From NCBI RefSeq assembly GCF_001612765.1, contig NZ_BDBB01000003.1:1-64000 (forward strand): 64,000 nucleotides of DNA, written 5' to 3'. The position numbers and the translations under genes were made by a program. This document shows positions 25,781 to 32,761 of this stretch, one piece after another. The DNA comes from Nocardia arthritidis NBRC 100137 (GTDB lineage Bacteria; Actinomycetota; Actinomycetes; Mycobacteriales; Mycobacteriaceae). The notes under the pieces are model-generated. The model was not told where the DNA came from, did not search any database, and saw only the letters and a list, made by a program, of their open reading frames with translations. Numbering within the stretch: the first letter of the stretch is position 1; each line of letters starts with the position of its first letter.

Positions 25781-25933
25781 TTACGTGTCGGGGTCTTCAT
25801 CTCGGTCGCTGTTGGGGCCTGGGCCCGCCAGGTTGCCGGACGCCTCGGATCGGCCCTCGAGAATGCTCTTTTCTCGGGCATCCGAGGTTTCGTGCGAGTC
25901 TGCCTCGTGGGCGGTGTCGCGGGGTTGATTCAT
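25781..25933 (-). CDS. Small acidic hydrophilic protein, unknown
   Basis: 50 residues from ATG 25933, with AGGAG 9 bp upstream. The sequence is rich in Asp, Glu, Ser and Arg (MNQPRDTAHEADSHETSDAR, ending PNSDRDEDPDT), with no hydrophobic core, so it is probably disordered. The clear ribosome-binding site supports translation; no family is recognised. It lies downstream of and on the opposite strand to the TetR gene. Confidence 0.5.
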   Translation of the reverse strand: MNQPRDTAHEADSHETSDAREKSILEGRSEASGNLAGPGPNSDRDEDPDT

Positions 25934-26131
25934 GGGTGGTTTCTCCTGAGGCGTTGGATCGTCGCTATCGCGACCATTGCCTACCCCTTGATATGCAGAC
26001 AAACCGAGGGAGTCGTCCAGCGGCGATCTCGGAGTGCCGACGGCCGATCAGTATCGCTTGCACCGCCGGGCTGGTCCCGAGGCCTCCGGAGTCGGAGTCG
26101 GTCGATCACCCACCACCGGAGACCTCGCGCG

Positions 26132-26203
26132 TCAGAAACTCTGCCCGTGAACCTTATTCATGCGCTCGGCCGCGCTTCCGAACGGGAGCCGGGTGCGGTT
26201 CAT
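26132..26203 (-). CDS. Possible 23-residue micropeptide coupled to the secreted protein gene
   Basis: The ATG (26203-26201) overlaps the TGA of the 26200-26508 gene as ATGA, the usual sign of translational coupling. The predicted peptide starts MNRTRLPFGSAAERMNK and ends HGQSF. The amphipathic composition is not obviously random, but at 23 codons chance cannot be excluded. Confidence 0.25.
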   Translation of the reverse strand: MNRTRLPFGSAAERMNKVHGQSF

Positions 26204-26508
26204 TGGGGCCCTGCGACGCACGGACTCGGAAGCGCGGACATCGTGGCCAGGTCGCAGATTCCGCTGGTCAGTATCTGCAAAGGGGCGGCGACCATCAGCA
26301 CGAGAATTCCGATGATGTCGCCGCGCTCGAGGTAGTACAAGCCCGTGCGCGCCGCCGCCGATCCGGAGTCCGCCGCCGACGAGCCGGTTCCGGCCGCGAC
26401 GGTGGTCACCGGGGCGGAGCTGATCGGTTCGGCCGTCGCACCGGCCGCGGTGACGACGAGAGTCGCCGCTGCGGCCGAGGCGGCGGCGAGCCGAAGGGGG
26501 GTACGCAT
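26200..26508 (-). CDS. Small secreted protein with hydrophobic C-terminal segment
   Basis: 102 residues from ATG 26508; an ATG one codon earlier (26511) is equally possible, and GAGGAG lies just upstream of both. A Sec signal peptide (MRTPLRLAAASAAAATLVVT, cleavage near GATAEP at about 27) precedes an Ala/Ser/Gly-rich mature start. A hydrophobic helix, IIGILVLMVAAPLQILTSGI, and two Cys near the end follow. It resembles the many short nocardial exported proteins of unknown role. A 9-bp inverted repeat with 22-bp spacing lies 30 bp upstream. Confidence 0.65.
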   Translation of the reverse strand: MRTPLRLAAASAAAATLVVTAAGATAEPISSAPVTTVAAGTGSSAADSGSAAARTGLYYLERGDIIGILVLMVAAPLQILTSGICDLATMSALPSPCVAGPQ

Positions 26509-26537
26509 CATTGCGCTCCTCTGTTCGTGAATCATTG

Positions 26538-26577
26538 TTCACATACTAACGTGCTTACGTGCCGTCCCGTATGTGAA
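26538..26577. promoter_or_regulatory. 9-bp inverted repeat in the promoter of the 26200-26508 gene
   Basis: TTCACATAC (26538-26546) and GTATGTGAA (26569-26577) are perfect inverted copies 22 bp apart. Between them ACGTGC occurs twice in direct repeat. It is a probable regulator-binding region for the minus-strand gene. Confidence 0.5.
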
Positions 26578-26762
26578 ATCGCAAAGCTACCGGCCCCGGA
26601 GGCGGCGGGCGCGGCTCATAGCGACGAGTAGAGGACAGGCTCTAAGCAGCGCATATGGTGAGTTCGCCGCATGTCGAAGCTGCGATGCGTCAGAGTGGAA
26701 GAATCTACAGCGTCATCGTATCGCCAATGGGCCGACGCCCCTTACGTTGCGCGAATATTCAG

Positions 26763-26997
26763 TCACATAGCGTCGGGTCGTTCCCGGATCGCGTTGGTGT
26801 CGATGGTGTCCCGGAACGCCTGGGGGTGATCTTGTCCCATGCGGCCGGGATACAGATGCCCGCATTGGCGATCACGATGTCGAGTCTGCCCCCTTGACCT
26901 GCCGCACGGTCTCGTCCAGATCGTCGGGGGTGGGCGAGTCGTTGGGCACGCCGGGCAGTGGCCCGGCCAGGTCGATCGCGATGACGTCGGCGCCCTC
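26763..26997 (-). pseudogene. Short-chain dehydrogenase fragment with deletion and frameshift
   Basis: On the minus strand one frame reads EGADVIAIDLAGPLPGVP...DDLDETVRQV, the second Rossmann strand and following loop of mycofactocin-type SDRs. The next 60 or so residues are missing. Another frame gives RLDIVIANAGICIPAAWDKITP, and a third QAFRDTIDTNAI. Together they are consecutive SDR segments joined by an internal deletion and a one-base shift at the run of C near 26829. The start and the YxxxK catalytic part are absent. Confidence 0.65.
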
Positions 26998-26999
26998 GG

Positions 27000-27074
27000 T
27001 TCCTGGTCGGCGACGAATCGAAGTACATCACCGCGGTGCCGCTGTCCATCGACGGCGGCGCCGCGCACTTCTGA
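27000..27074 (+). pseudogene. C-terminal remnant of an SDR gene on the opposite strand
   Basis: Twenty-four codons read FLVGDESKYITAVPLSIDGG then AAHF and stop. DES-x-Y-I-T-x-V-x-L-x-I-DGG is the conserved end of short-chain dehydrogenases. It directly abuts the minus-strand SDR fragment, so this is either two SDR genes joined by deletion or one gene broken by inversion. Confidence 0.65.
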
Positions 27075-27080
27075 GGCAGA

Positions 27081-27111
27081 CCCGCCGCGTGCGAGCAGCG
27101 CGCGCGGCGGG
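27081..27111. terminator. Hairpin between SDR remnant and Dps gene end
   Basis: CCCGCCGCG and CGCGGCGGG form a 9-bp stem with a 13-nt loop, 9 bp beyond the Dps stop codon. It probably terminates the Dps transcript. Confidence 0.55.
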
Positions 27112-27119
27112 GCGGGCGG

Positions 27120-27632
27120 TCAGATGCCGCGGTTCTCCGACTTGATCATCCACGCCAGCTTCTCCAGCGAGGCGATGACCTGATGCAGCAGATCGCTGGT
27201 GCTGGGGTCCTCGGCGTCCACGGCGTCGTGCACGTCGCGGATGGTGTCGATCGCCGCGCAGGTCCGCGTCGTGATCAAATCGACGACGTCGGTGGTGTTC
27301 ACCTCTTGGGCGGGAAAGGGCGGCAGGCTCGTCGTCGCGGCGACGGTGTCGGAACGCCCGTCGGGCACGGCGTCGAGGGCTCGCATCCGCTCGGCGATGG
27401 TGTCGCTGCTCTCGCGGGCGGCGTCGACGAGTTCGTCGAGCTGGAGGTGCAGGTCGCGGAAGTTGGTCCCGACGACGTTCCAGTGCGCCTGCTTGCCTTG
27501 CAGATGTAGTTCGATGAGATCGATGAGCACGCGCTGTAGGCCTGCGGCCAGCCGGGGGGAAGCGGTGAAATTCCGGACATCGTCGGCGAGGCGGCGATTG
27601 GTCCGCTGCTCGGTCCGAGGTGCGGCAGTCAT
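27120..27632 (-). CDS. dps: Dps-family DNA-protection / ferritin-like protein
   Basis: 170 residues from ATG 27632 (AAAGGAG upstream). The four-helix ferritin-like fold shows the Dps inter-subunit ferroxidase pattern KQAHWNVVGTNFRDLHLQLDE (His near 50, His and Asp in helix B) and later DTIAERMRALD. Dps dodecamers oxidise and store Fe2+ with H2O2 and may bind DNA in stationary phase or oxidative stress. The N-terminal basic tail (PRTEQRTNRR) could bind DNA. It is divergent from a membrane protein gene across a 256-bp gap. Confidence 0.88.
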   Translation of the reverse strand: MTAAPRTEQRTNRRLADDVRNFTASPRLAAGLQRVLIDLIELHLQGKQAHWNVVGTNFRDLHLQLDELVDAARESSDTIAERMRALDAVPDGRSDTVAATTSLPPFPAQEVNTTDVVDLITTRTCAAIDTIRDVHDAVDAEDPSTSDLLHQVIASLEKLAWMIKSENRGI

Positions 27633-27888
27633 GATTGTACTCCTTTCGGAAGGGTCGGAGGGTTTTTCGCTGGTCAACCGTCGTCCGCCGATCAGCGACA
27701 ACGGCCGGCCTGGGCGCGCCGGACTCGAGCAGGTGGAAGCCCGTTGCGAAACGGTGGGTTTCGTCCGAGCGCGGCTATCGGCCGCGGCCGGCCCACGGGC
27801 CGAGCGGAGTTGGGTAGGGGGCAGCGGCGTGTCCGGTCCGGCCCTACACTCGACGCACACACACGCTTTCGACGGAGGTGATCGGCGG

Positions 27889-28539
27889 TTGAATCCCATG
27901 GATCCGCGCGACCAGCACACCGCACGTTACGAAGCCGGTTATCAGCCGGGAAATTACCGTGAGCCCGGGTACGGCCAAGATCACGGGTACAACCAAAGCC
28001 TCGGACAGGGCCGGGATCCCGGATATGGCCAGGGGGCCGGGTACGGACGGGAGCCCGACTACAACGCGCATCAGCAGTCCGATCATCCGGACCAGCAGCG
28101 ATCCCGCCCCCAGCAGGGGCCGGAGGTCAACATCGGCATGTTCACCGGCGGTGTGATCGCGGCGGCGGTGGTGACCGCGCTGGCGGCCTGGCTGTGCGCC
28201 TGGATCATCGAGATCATTGCCACCAGGGTGAGCGAGAGCGGCAATTTCGGGGTGTGGAATCCGATGGCCCAGGACGCCTACTGGTTCGCGGTGGTGGCCT
28301 TCATCTGCGCGCTGCTGGGCGGGGTGCTCTGGTATCTGCTTCGCCTGGGCACTCCGTCACCGGAACTGTTCTTCAGCTGGATCGTGGGAATCCTCACCGC
28401 CGCGGCGGTGATCATTCCACTGGCACTGTCCAGCGACCTGTGGGTGGGTATCTCGACGGGGATCGAGCATTTGGTGATCGGACTGCCGATCTTCAGCCTG
28501 GTGCGCATGGTGGGCGCGAAGAGCATCGTGTATCCGTGA
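27889..28539 (+). CDS. Membrane protein with Gly/Tyr/Gln-rich N-terminal tail
   Basis: 216 residues with TTG 27889 as start, because GGAGG lies 10 bp upstream; the ATG at 27898 would be 19 bp away. Residues 1-75 are low-complexity with repeating YGQ / PGYGQ units, likely disordered and cytoplasmic. Four transmembrane helices follow (about 84-105, 128-147, 158-178, 190-206). This layout is widespread in Nocardia and mycobacteria, and no activity is known. Confidence 0.72.
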   Translation: MNPMDPRDQHTARYEAGYQPGNYREPGYGQDHGYNQSLGQGRDPGYGQGAGYGREPDYNAHQQSDHPDQQRSRPQQGPEVNIGMFTGGVIAAAVVTALAAWLCAWIIEIIATRVSESGNFGVWNPMAQDAYWFAVVAFICALLGGVLWYLLRLGTPSPELFFSWIVGILTAAAVIIPLALSSDLWVGISTGIEHLVIGLPIFSLVRMVGAKSIVYP

Positions 28540-28620
28540 CGAACAAATCGGCCGTGTAGGCACAACTACGACGTTCCGCTGTTCCCACCCGGTTCGGCAT
28601 CGATGCGGTTGACGGGCCGA

Positions 28621-30171
28621 TCAGTTCGCGGCGCCGGTTCCGGCACCGGGCAGGCGCACGGTGAATTCGGTGTGGCCGGGTTCGCTGGCCACCGAGATGT
28701 CACCGCCGTGCGCCTTGACGACGGCCGCGACGATCGCCAGGCCGAGACCGGTGCTGCCGGCCCGCCGCGAGCGCGAGGTGTCGCCGCGCGCGAAGCGGTG
28801 AAAGACCGTGGGCTGCAGCGCCTCCGGTATGCCCGGACCGTCGTCGGTCACCTGTAGGACGGCTCCTCCGTCGCCGTGGAAGTCCAGCGAGGTGAGCACC
28901 GTTGTGCCGGGGCCGGTATGGACCCGGGCATTGGTCAGCAGATTCGCCAGCACCTGATGCAGCCGGGCAGCGTCACCGGTGGTCACCACCGGCTCGTCTG
29001 GTAGCTCCAGATCCCAGCGATGCTCGGGCCCCGCGATGTGGGCGTCGCTCACCGCGTCCACCGTGAGCTGGGTCAGATCCACCGGCTCGTGTTCGAGTCC
29101 GCGGCCGGAATCCAGCCGCGCGAGCAGCAGCATATCCTCCACCAAATCCGTCATCCGCCGGGATTCGGACTCCACCCGGGCCATCGCGTTGGCCACCTCG
29201 CCGGGCACCTCCGCGCGTTTGCGTTGCGCCAGTTCGGCATAACCGCGAATGGCGGCCAGCGGGGTGCGCAGTTCGTGGCTGGCATCGGCGAGGAATTGCC
29301 GGACCCGCGTCTCGCTGTCGTGGCGCGCGGACAACGCGCTGGTGATGTGATCGAGCATCCGGTTGACCGCCGAGCCGAGCTGGCCGACCTCGGTGCGCGG
29401 ATCGGCGTCGGCGGCCGGAACCCGCACGGGCAGCACCACTTCCCCGCGACCGAGTTCGAGGCCGGCCACCCGCGCGGCCGTCGCCGCGACCCGGTCCAGC
29501 GGCGCGAGTGCGTGCCGGATCAGCCAGATGCCGACCAGTATGGCGACGATCGACACGACCGCCGTGACGATTCCCAGGATCAGCAGGACGCGCAGCAACG
29601 TCGCGTCGACGGTGGTCAGCGGCAAACCGGTGACGACGACCTCGCCCGACCAGGTCTTGTCCGCGACCACTCGATACCGGCCCTGGCCGCCGAGAGCGAC
29701 ATCCACCGGCCTGCCGGTGACCGCCACCGCGGCGAGTTGCTGTTGCGCGCCCCGCGACAGCGACCCCTGCGTGCCATCGGCGCCTATGCGGCCCGCTTTG
29801 GTGACGCTTCCTTCGCGCACGATGGCGCCGATCATGCCGGGCTGGATGCCGCGACGGTCGAGGAAGTCCGGTCCCGGACCGGTGCCAGGGGGTGGGGGAG
29901 GAGGTGGTGGGGGTGGCGGCTGCCCGCTGGGGGGCGGCGCGAGACCGGGACCGCCGCCGACGTCGCCGAGCGAGCGCTTCTGCACGTCGATCAGTTCGGT
30001 GTCCAGTTGGTTCACGAGGAACTGCCGCAGCGCGAACTCGGTTGCGGCGCCGATCCCGACGACGACGATCACCAGCAGCAGCATCTGACCGACCAGCAGG
30101 CGGGCCCGCAACGACCAGCGCCGTGGCCGAAGCGCCCGGCGCGCCGCCTCAGCCCGCGGGCTTGAGGACAT
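28621..30171 (-). CDS. Sensor histidine kinase (TcrY/PrrB-like)
   Basis: 516 residues from ATG 30171; a GTG three codons earlier is possible. Two transmembrane helices (about 27-48 and 190-218) bracket an extracytoplasmic sensor of about 140 residues containing an unusual run of about 14 prolines near 81-95. HAMP (about 219-280) and the HisKA box FLADASHELRTPLAAIRGY with phospho-acceptor His299 follow. HATPase_c has N-box NLLTNARVHT, DDGPGIP and GSTGLGLAIV. It is co-transcribed with, and overlaps by 23 bp, the response regulator gene. The signal is unknown. Confidence 0.92.
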   Translation of the reverse strand: MSSSPRAEAARRALRPRRWSLRARLLVGQMLLLVIVVVGIGAATEFALRQFLVNQLDTELIDVQKRSLGDVGGGPGLAPPPSGQPPPPPPPPPPPGTGPGPDFLDRRGIQPGMIGAIVREGSVTKAGRIGADGTQGSLSRGAQQQLAAVAVTGRPVDVALGGQGRYRVVADKTWSGEVVVTGLPLTTVDATLLRVLLILGIVTAVVSIVAILVGIWLIRHALAPLDRVAATAARVAGLELGRGEVVLPVRVPAADADPRTEVGQLGSAVNRMLDHITSALSARHDSETRVRQFLADASHELRTPLAAIRGYAELAQRKRAEVPGEVANAMARVESESRRMTDLVEDMLLLARLDSGRGLEHEPVDLTQLTVDAVSDAHIAGPEHRWDLELPDEPVVTTGDAARLHQVLANLLTNARVHTGPGTTVLTSLDFHGDGGAVLQVTDDGPGIPEALQPTVFHRFARGDTSRSRRAGSTGLGLAIVAAVVKAHGGDISVASEPGHTEFTVRLPGAGTGAAN

Positions 30172-30898
30172 ACCCGGCACCGCGCAGCGTGTGGATCATC
30201 GGTGCGCGTCCATTGTCGATCTTCTTGCGCAGATAGGAGACATACAGCTCGACGATGTTGGACCGGCCGCCGAAGTCGTAACTCCACACCCGGTCCAAGA
30301 TCTGCGCTTTGCTCAAGACCCGCTTCGGATTGCGCATGAAGAACCGCAGCAATTCGAATTCGGTGGAGGTCAGGACGATCACCTCACCGGCACGGGTGAC
30401 CTCGTGGCTGTCTTCGTCGAGCACGAGATCACCGACCACCAGCTGCGCGTCGCTGTCCTCGGTGGCCACGCCGGTGCGGCGCAGGAGCGAACGCAGCCGC
30501 AGCACGACCTCTTCGATGCTGAAGGGTTTGGTGACGTAGTCGTCGCCACCCGCGGTCAGCCCGGCGATGCGATCCTCCACCGAATCCTTGGCGGTCAGCA
30601 GGAGCACCGGCAGGGACGGAAGCTGCGAGCGTAGTTTTCCGAGTACTTCGAGGCCGGTCATATCCGGCAGCATCACATCGAGCACCACCACGTCCGGGCG
30701 GGCCTCGCGAGTCTTGGCGATGGCGGTCCGGCCGTCACCCGCGGTCGTGACCTCCCACCCCTCGTACCGCAGCGCCATCGACATCATCTCGGCCAGCACG
30801 GGCTCGTCGTCGACCACCAGGACGGTGATCGGGCTGCCGTCGACGCGGCGCAGGACAACTCGTTCGGCCGGGCCGTTCCCGGTGGTCGTCGCGGACAT
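30149..30898 (-). CDS. OmpR-family response regulator (TcrX/PrrA-like)
   Basis: 249 residues from ATG 30898. The receiver has acidic pair Asp30-Asp31, phospho-acceptor Asp74 (VVVLDVMLPDMTG) and Lys124 (YVTKPFS). The C-terminal winged helix ends with the recognition-helix and wing pattern SNIVELYVSYLRKKID and IHTLRGAGYVL. It is the first gene of the two-component operon. Two 17-bp sites in inverted orientation in the divergent promoter (30943-31011) have the direct-repeat architecture expected for OmpR-type proteins and are the likely autoregulatory targets. Confidence 0.92.
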   Translation of the reverse strand: MSATTTGNGPAERVVLRRVDGSPITVLVVDDEPVLAEMMSMALRYEGWEVTTAGDGRTAIAKTREARPDVVVLDVMLPDMTGLEVLGKLRSQLPSLPVLLLTAKDSVEDRIAGLTAGGDDYVTKPFSIEEVVLRLRSLLRRTGVATEDSDAQLVVGDLVLDEDSHEVTRAGEVIVLTSTEFELLRFFMRNPKRVLSKAQILDRVWSYDFGGRSNIVELYVSYLRKKIDNGRAPMIHTLRGAGYVLKPAG

Positions 30899-30942
30899 CG
30901 TCCAACCATGGCCAGGAACGCTTGGGGTTCGCTGTGCCGTAC

Positions 30943-31011
30943 CTATGTGTCCGCTGTGAGCGCGGGCTTCGCGGAACCGGGACGGCACGGTGGTTCACAG
31001 TCGGCACATAG
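30943..31011. promoter_or_regulatory. Paired inverted sites in divergent promoter of response regulator and Pro-rich protein genes
   Basis: CTATGTGTCCGCTGTGA (30943-30959, plus) and its inverted counterpart CTATGTGCCGACTGTGA (31011-30995, minus) agree at 14 of 17 positions, 35 bp apart. Within each, CTATGTG and TGTGA are two half-sites about one helical turn apart. Each copy lies nearer one of the divergent start codons, consistent with the response regulator controlling both directions. Confidence 0.6.
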
Positions 31012-31114
31012 CTTCCGCCAACGAAGGACAAATGTTGACGCTCAACGATTCTCGGGTCGGCCGCGAGCAGCGGCCGACGGCTTCGGACCTGATCCGACAA
31101 CAGGAGGAACGCAG

Positions 31115-31441
31115 ATGAGTTTCACATCGAAGCTGGCAATGACCGCCGTGACCGGGGCCCTCGCGCTCGGTGCGCTCGGCATCGGGGCCGGTGTGGCCAG
31201 CGCCGCCGCTCCCCAGGGGCCGGTGCCAGGACAGCAGTGCCAGCCTCCTGGTGATCACCCGCAGGGCCCGCCGCCCGGTGATCACCCGGACGGCCCGCCG
31301 CCGGGTGAGCGCCCGGACGGCCCGCCGCCCGGTGATCACCCCGATGGCCCGCCGCCCGGCGAGCGCCCGGACGGCCCGCCGCCGCAGTGCCAACCCGGAC
31401 AGCAATCTGCCGCATCCGTGACCTATCCGGACTACGACTGA
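31115..31441 (+). CDS. Secreted proline-rich tandem-repeat protein
   Basis: 108 residues from ATG 31115 (AGGAGG 8 bp upstream). A Sec signal (SKLAMTAVTGALALGALGIG, cleavage after VASAA near 31) is followed by a tandem 9-residue repeat PPPGDHPDG alternating with PPPGERPDG (about residues 44-90). A tail with two Cys (one before and one after the repeats) could loop them by disulfide. The His-rich repeat might bind metal or cell-wall components (inference). It is divergent from, and probably controlled by, the two-component system. Confidence 0.75.
   Translation: MSFTSKLAMTAVTGALALGALGIGAGVASAAAPQGPVPGQQCQPPGDHPQGPPPGDHPDGPPPGERPDGPPPGDHPDGPPPGERPDGPPPQCQPGQQSAASVTYPDYD
31244..31384 (+). repeat. 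27-bp tandem repeat encoding PPPG(D/E)(H/R)PDG
   Basis: Five nearly identical 27-bp units, the first degenerate (PPGDHPQG). Units alternate GATCAC and GAGCGC at codons 5-6, giving a 54-bp higher-order period. Such repeats expand and contract by slippage, so copy number probably varies among strains. Confidence 0.8.
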
Positions 31442-31451
31442 GCGGATCGAG

Positions 31452-31483
31452 CGAGGCGGTGGCCCCGACTGTGCACCGCCTCG
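31452..31483. terminator. Bidirectional terminator between convergent genes
   Basis: CGAGGCGGTG and CACCGCCTCG form a perfect 10-bp stem with a 12-nt loop, between the stop codons of the Pro-rich protein gene (31441) and the winged-helix gene (31486). Confidence 0.6.
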
Positions 31484-31485
31484 GC

Positions 31486-31728
31486 TCACAAGGTGAATCG
31501 CCGTCCCTTCGCGGCCCATTCGCCGCGGCCGCGCTGCGTGATGGTCCAGCGGCCGCGGTGGTGGCAGTCCATGATCAAACCGCGCGACTGCAGCCGCAGC
31601 AATGCGCTGCGTACCGACCATGCGGTCAGTCGCGCCTGCTGAGCCAGTTGCTCGACGGTGAGCAATCCGCCTGGCGCCAGCACACCCAGCACCGCGAAAT
31701 CGGCGGCAGTCCTGGGTCGTCTCATCAT
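31486..31728 (-). CDS. Small winged-helix DNA-binding protein
   Basis: 80 residues. The sequence is a stand-alone winged helix: AADFAVLGVLAPGGLLTVEQL, ARLTAWSVRSALLRLQSRGL as recognition helix, then the beta wing (RGRWTITQRGRGEWAA). The pattern is like MarR/PadR-type domains without extra dimerisation helices. Two ATGs (31728 and 31725) are possible. It is probably a transcriptional regulator with an unknown target. It is divergent from the DUF6879 cassette across 200 bp, so that promoter is a candidate. Confidence 0.7.
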   Translation of the reverse strand: MMRRPRTAADFAVLGVLAPGGLLTVEQLAQQARLTAWSVRSALLRLQSRGLIMDCHHRGRWTITQRGRGEWAAKGRRFTL

Positions 31729-31833
31729 GTCGGAGCCCTTTCCCTCGGGGGAGAAGGCAGCCCGGGATCGACGTCGGCGCCGTGGCCCCGAGTTGCCGAA
31801 TCGACGGTAGAAGCCACACCGGCACCGCCGCCA

Positions 31834-31853
31834 CGACTTTGCGCGACTTTGCG
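31834..31853. repeat. Tandem 10-bp direct repeat
   Basis: CGACTTTGCG occurs twice in immediate succession, about 75 bp upstream of the first gene of the DUF6879/XRE cassette. The one-turn period suggests a direct-repeat operator. Confidence 0.45.
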
Positions 31854-31928
31854 AAGTGCGTTGACCCGCAGAGCCTCCGGTAGGGACGATTGCACGACAT
31901 CGTCCGCCGCTCTCGCAAAGGATCAGCT

Positions 31929-32213
31929 ATGAACCTGCGACTTCTCGGATCCGGATCCGATCATGGAGCTTGTCCCGCCGTGTACGCCACCGACACCGGC
32001 GTGCTCGTGGTGCAGGGCGATGCCACCGACCGCACCGGGACGGTCCTGGTGCCGCACCAACTGCTGGACTGGCTGGAGCCGGGTATGTGGCTACGGGTGG
32101 AGGCGAGCGGAACCTGTGGTTCGGTGCTGGTGGCCGGGGAACCGGTCACCGATCCCGAATTGCTCGCCCAGCTGACTCTCGAATGTCACGAAACCGCTGT
32201 GGTGGTGCGCTGA
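31929..32213 (+). CDS. Small protein of the DUF6879 cassette
   Basis: 94 residues from ATG 31929 (AAAGGA upstream). The predicted beta-rich sequence includes YATDTGVLVVQGDATDRTG and VPHQLLDWLEPGM. I do not know the family by name, but short proteins of this type commonly precede DUF6879 genes in actinomycetes. Its TGA overlaps the next ATG (TGATG), so translation is coupled. Confidence 0.65.
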   Translation: MNLRLLGSGSDHGACPAVYATDTGVLVVQGDATDRTGTVLVPHQLLDWLEPGMWLRVEASGTCGSVLVAGEPVTDPELLAQLTLECHETAVVVR

Positions 32214-32761
32214 TGCTGCACGTCGACGGCGACCGCTGCTACGAGCCGCTGTTCCGGGCGGCTCGGTTCCGCGCGTTCCATCTGGAGGTTCGCGACCAGT
32301 ACCTGATGGACGATGAGCAGGAGGCGTTGCGCCGCTTCGATGCCGGAGTAGCGTACGAGCGAGAGGAACAGCCCGAGTCGTGGAAAGCCTGGGATGCTCT
32401 GATGGTCGAGTCAGCCGGTCGCGGGGTCGCGCTCGAACGACTACGCGTCGTGACGGTCCCGCACACGGGCTACACCCGGTGGCTGTTGTCGGCGACCGAC
32501 GACAACATCGTCACCGGCGAGGCGGTGCGCTGGCTGCCGCGGCATCTGATCGATCCCGTCGATCTGCCCTATGACGATTACTGGCTGTTCGACACGAACA
32601 CAGTCGCCTTCAACACCTTCGCCGAGGACGGGGCGTTCACGGGGTTGTCGATCACTACCGACCCGGCACTGGTCGCCCGCTACTTGCGGGTACGGGAGCG
32701 GCTGTGGCCCAAGGGGATCGACCATCAACGATATTGCGAGAGTGAGCACGTAGGCGAGTGA
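32213..32761 (+). CDS. DUF6879 family protein
   Basis: 182 residues. RFRAFHLEVRDQYLMDDEQE, WLPRHLIDPVDLPYDDYWLF and the tail of this length are typical for DUF6879. It is usually encoded next to an XRE/DUF5753 regulator and may act as the toxin-like or effector partner in WhiJ- or Scr1-like modules (family knowledge, weak). It has 1-bp and 4-bp overlaps with the flanking genes. No catalytic motif is evident. Confidence 0.75.
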   Translation: MLHVDGDRCYEPLFRAARFRAFHLEVRDQYLMDDEQEALRRFDAGVAYEREEQPESWKAWDALMVESAGRGVALERLRVVTVPHTGYTRWLLSATDDNIVTGEAVRWLPRHLIDPVDLPYDDYWLFDTNTVAFNTFAEDGAFTGLSITTDPALVARYLRVRERLWPKGIDHQRYCESEHVGE

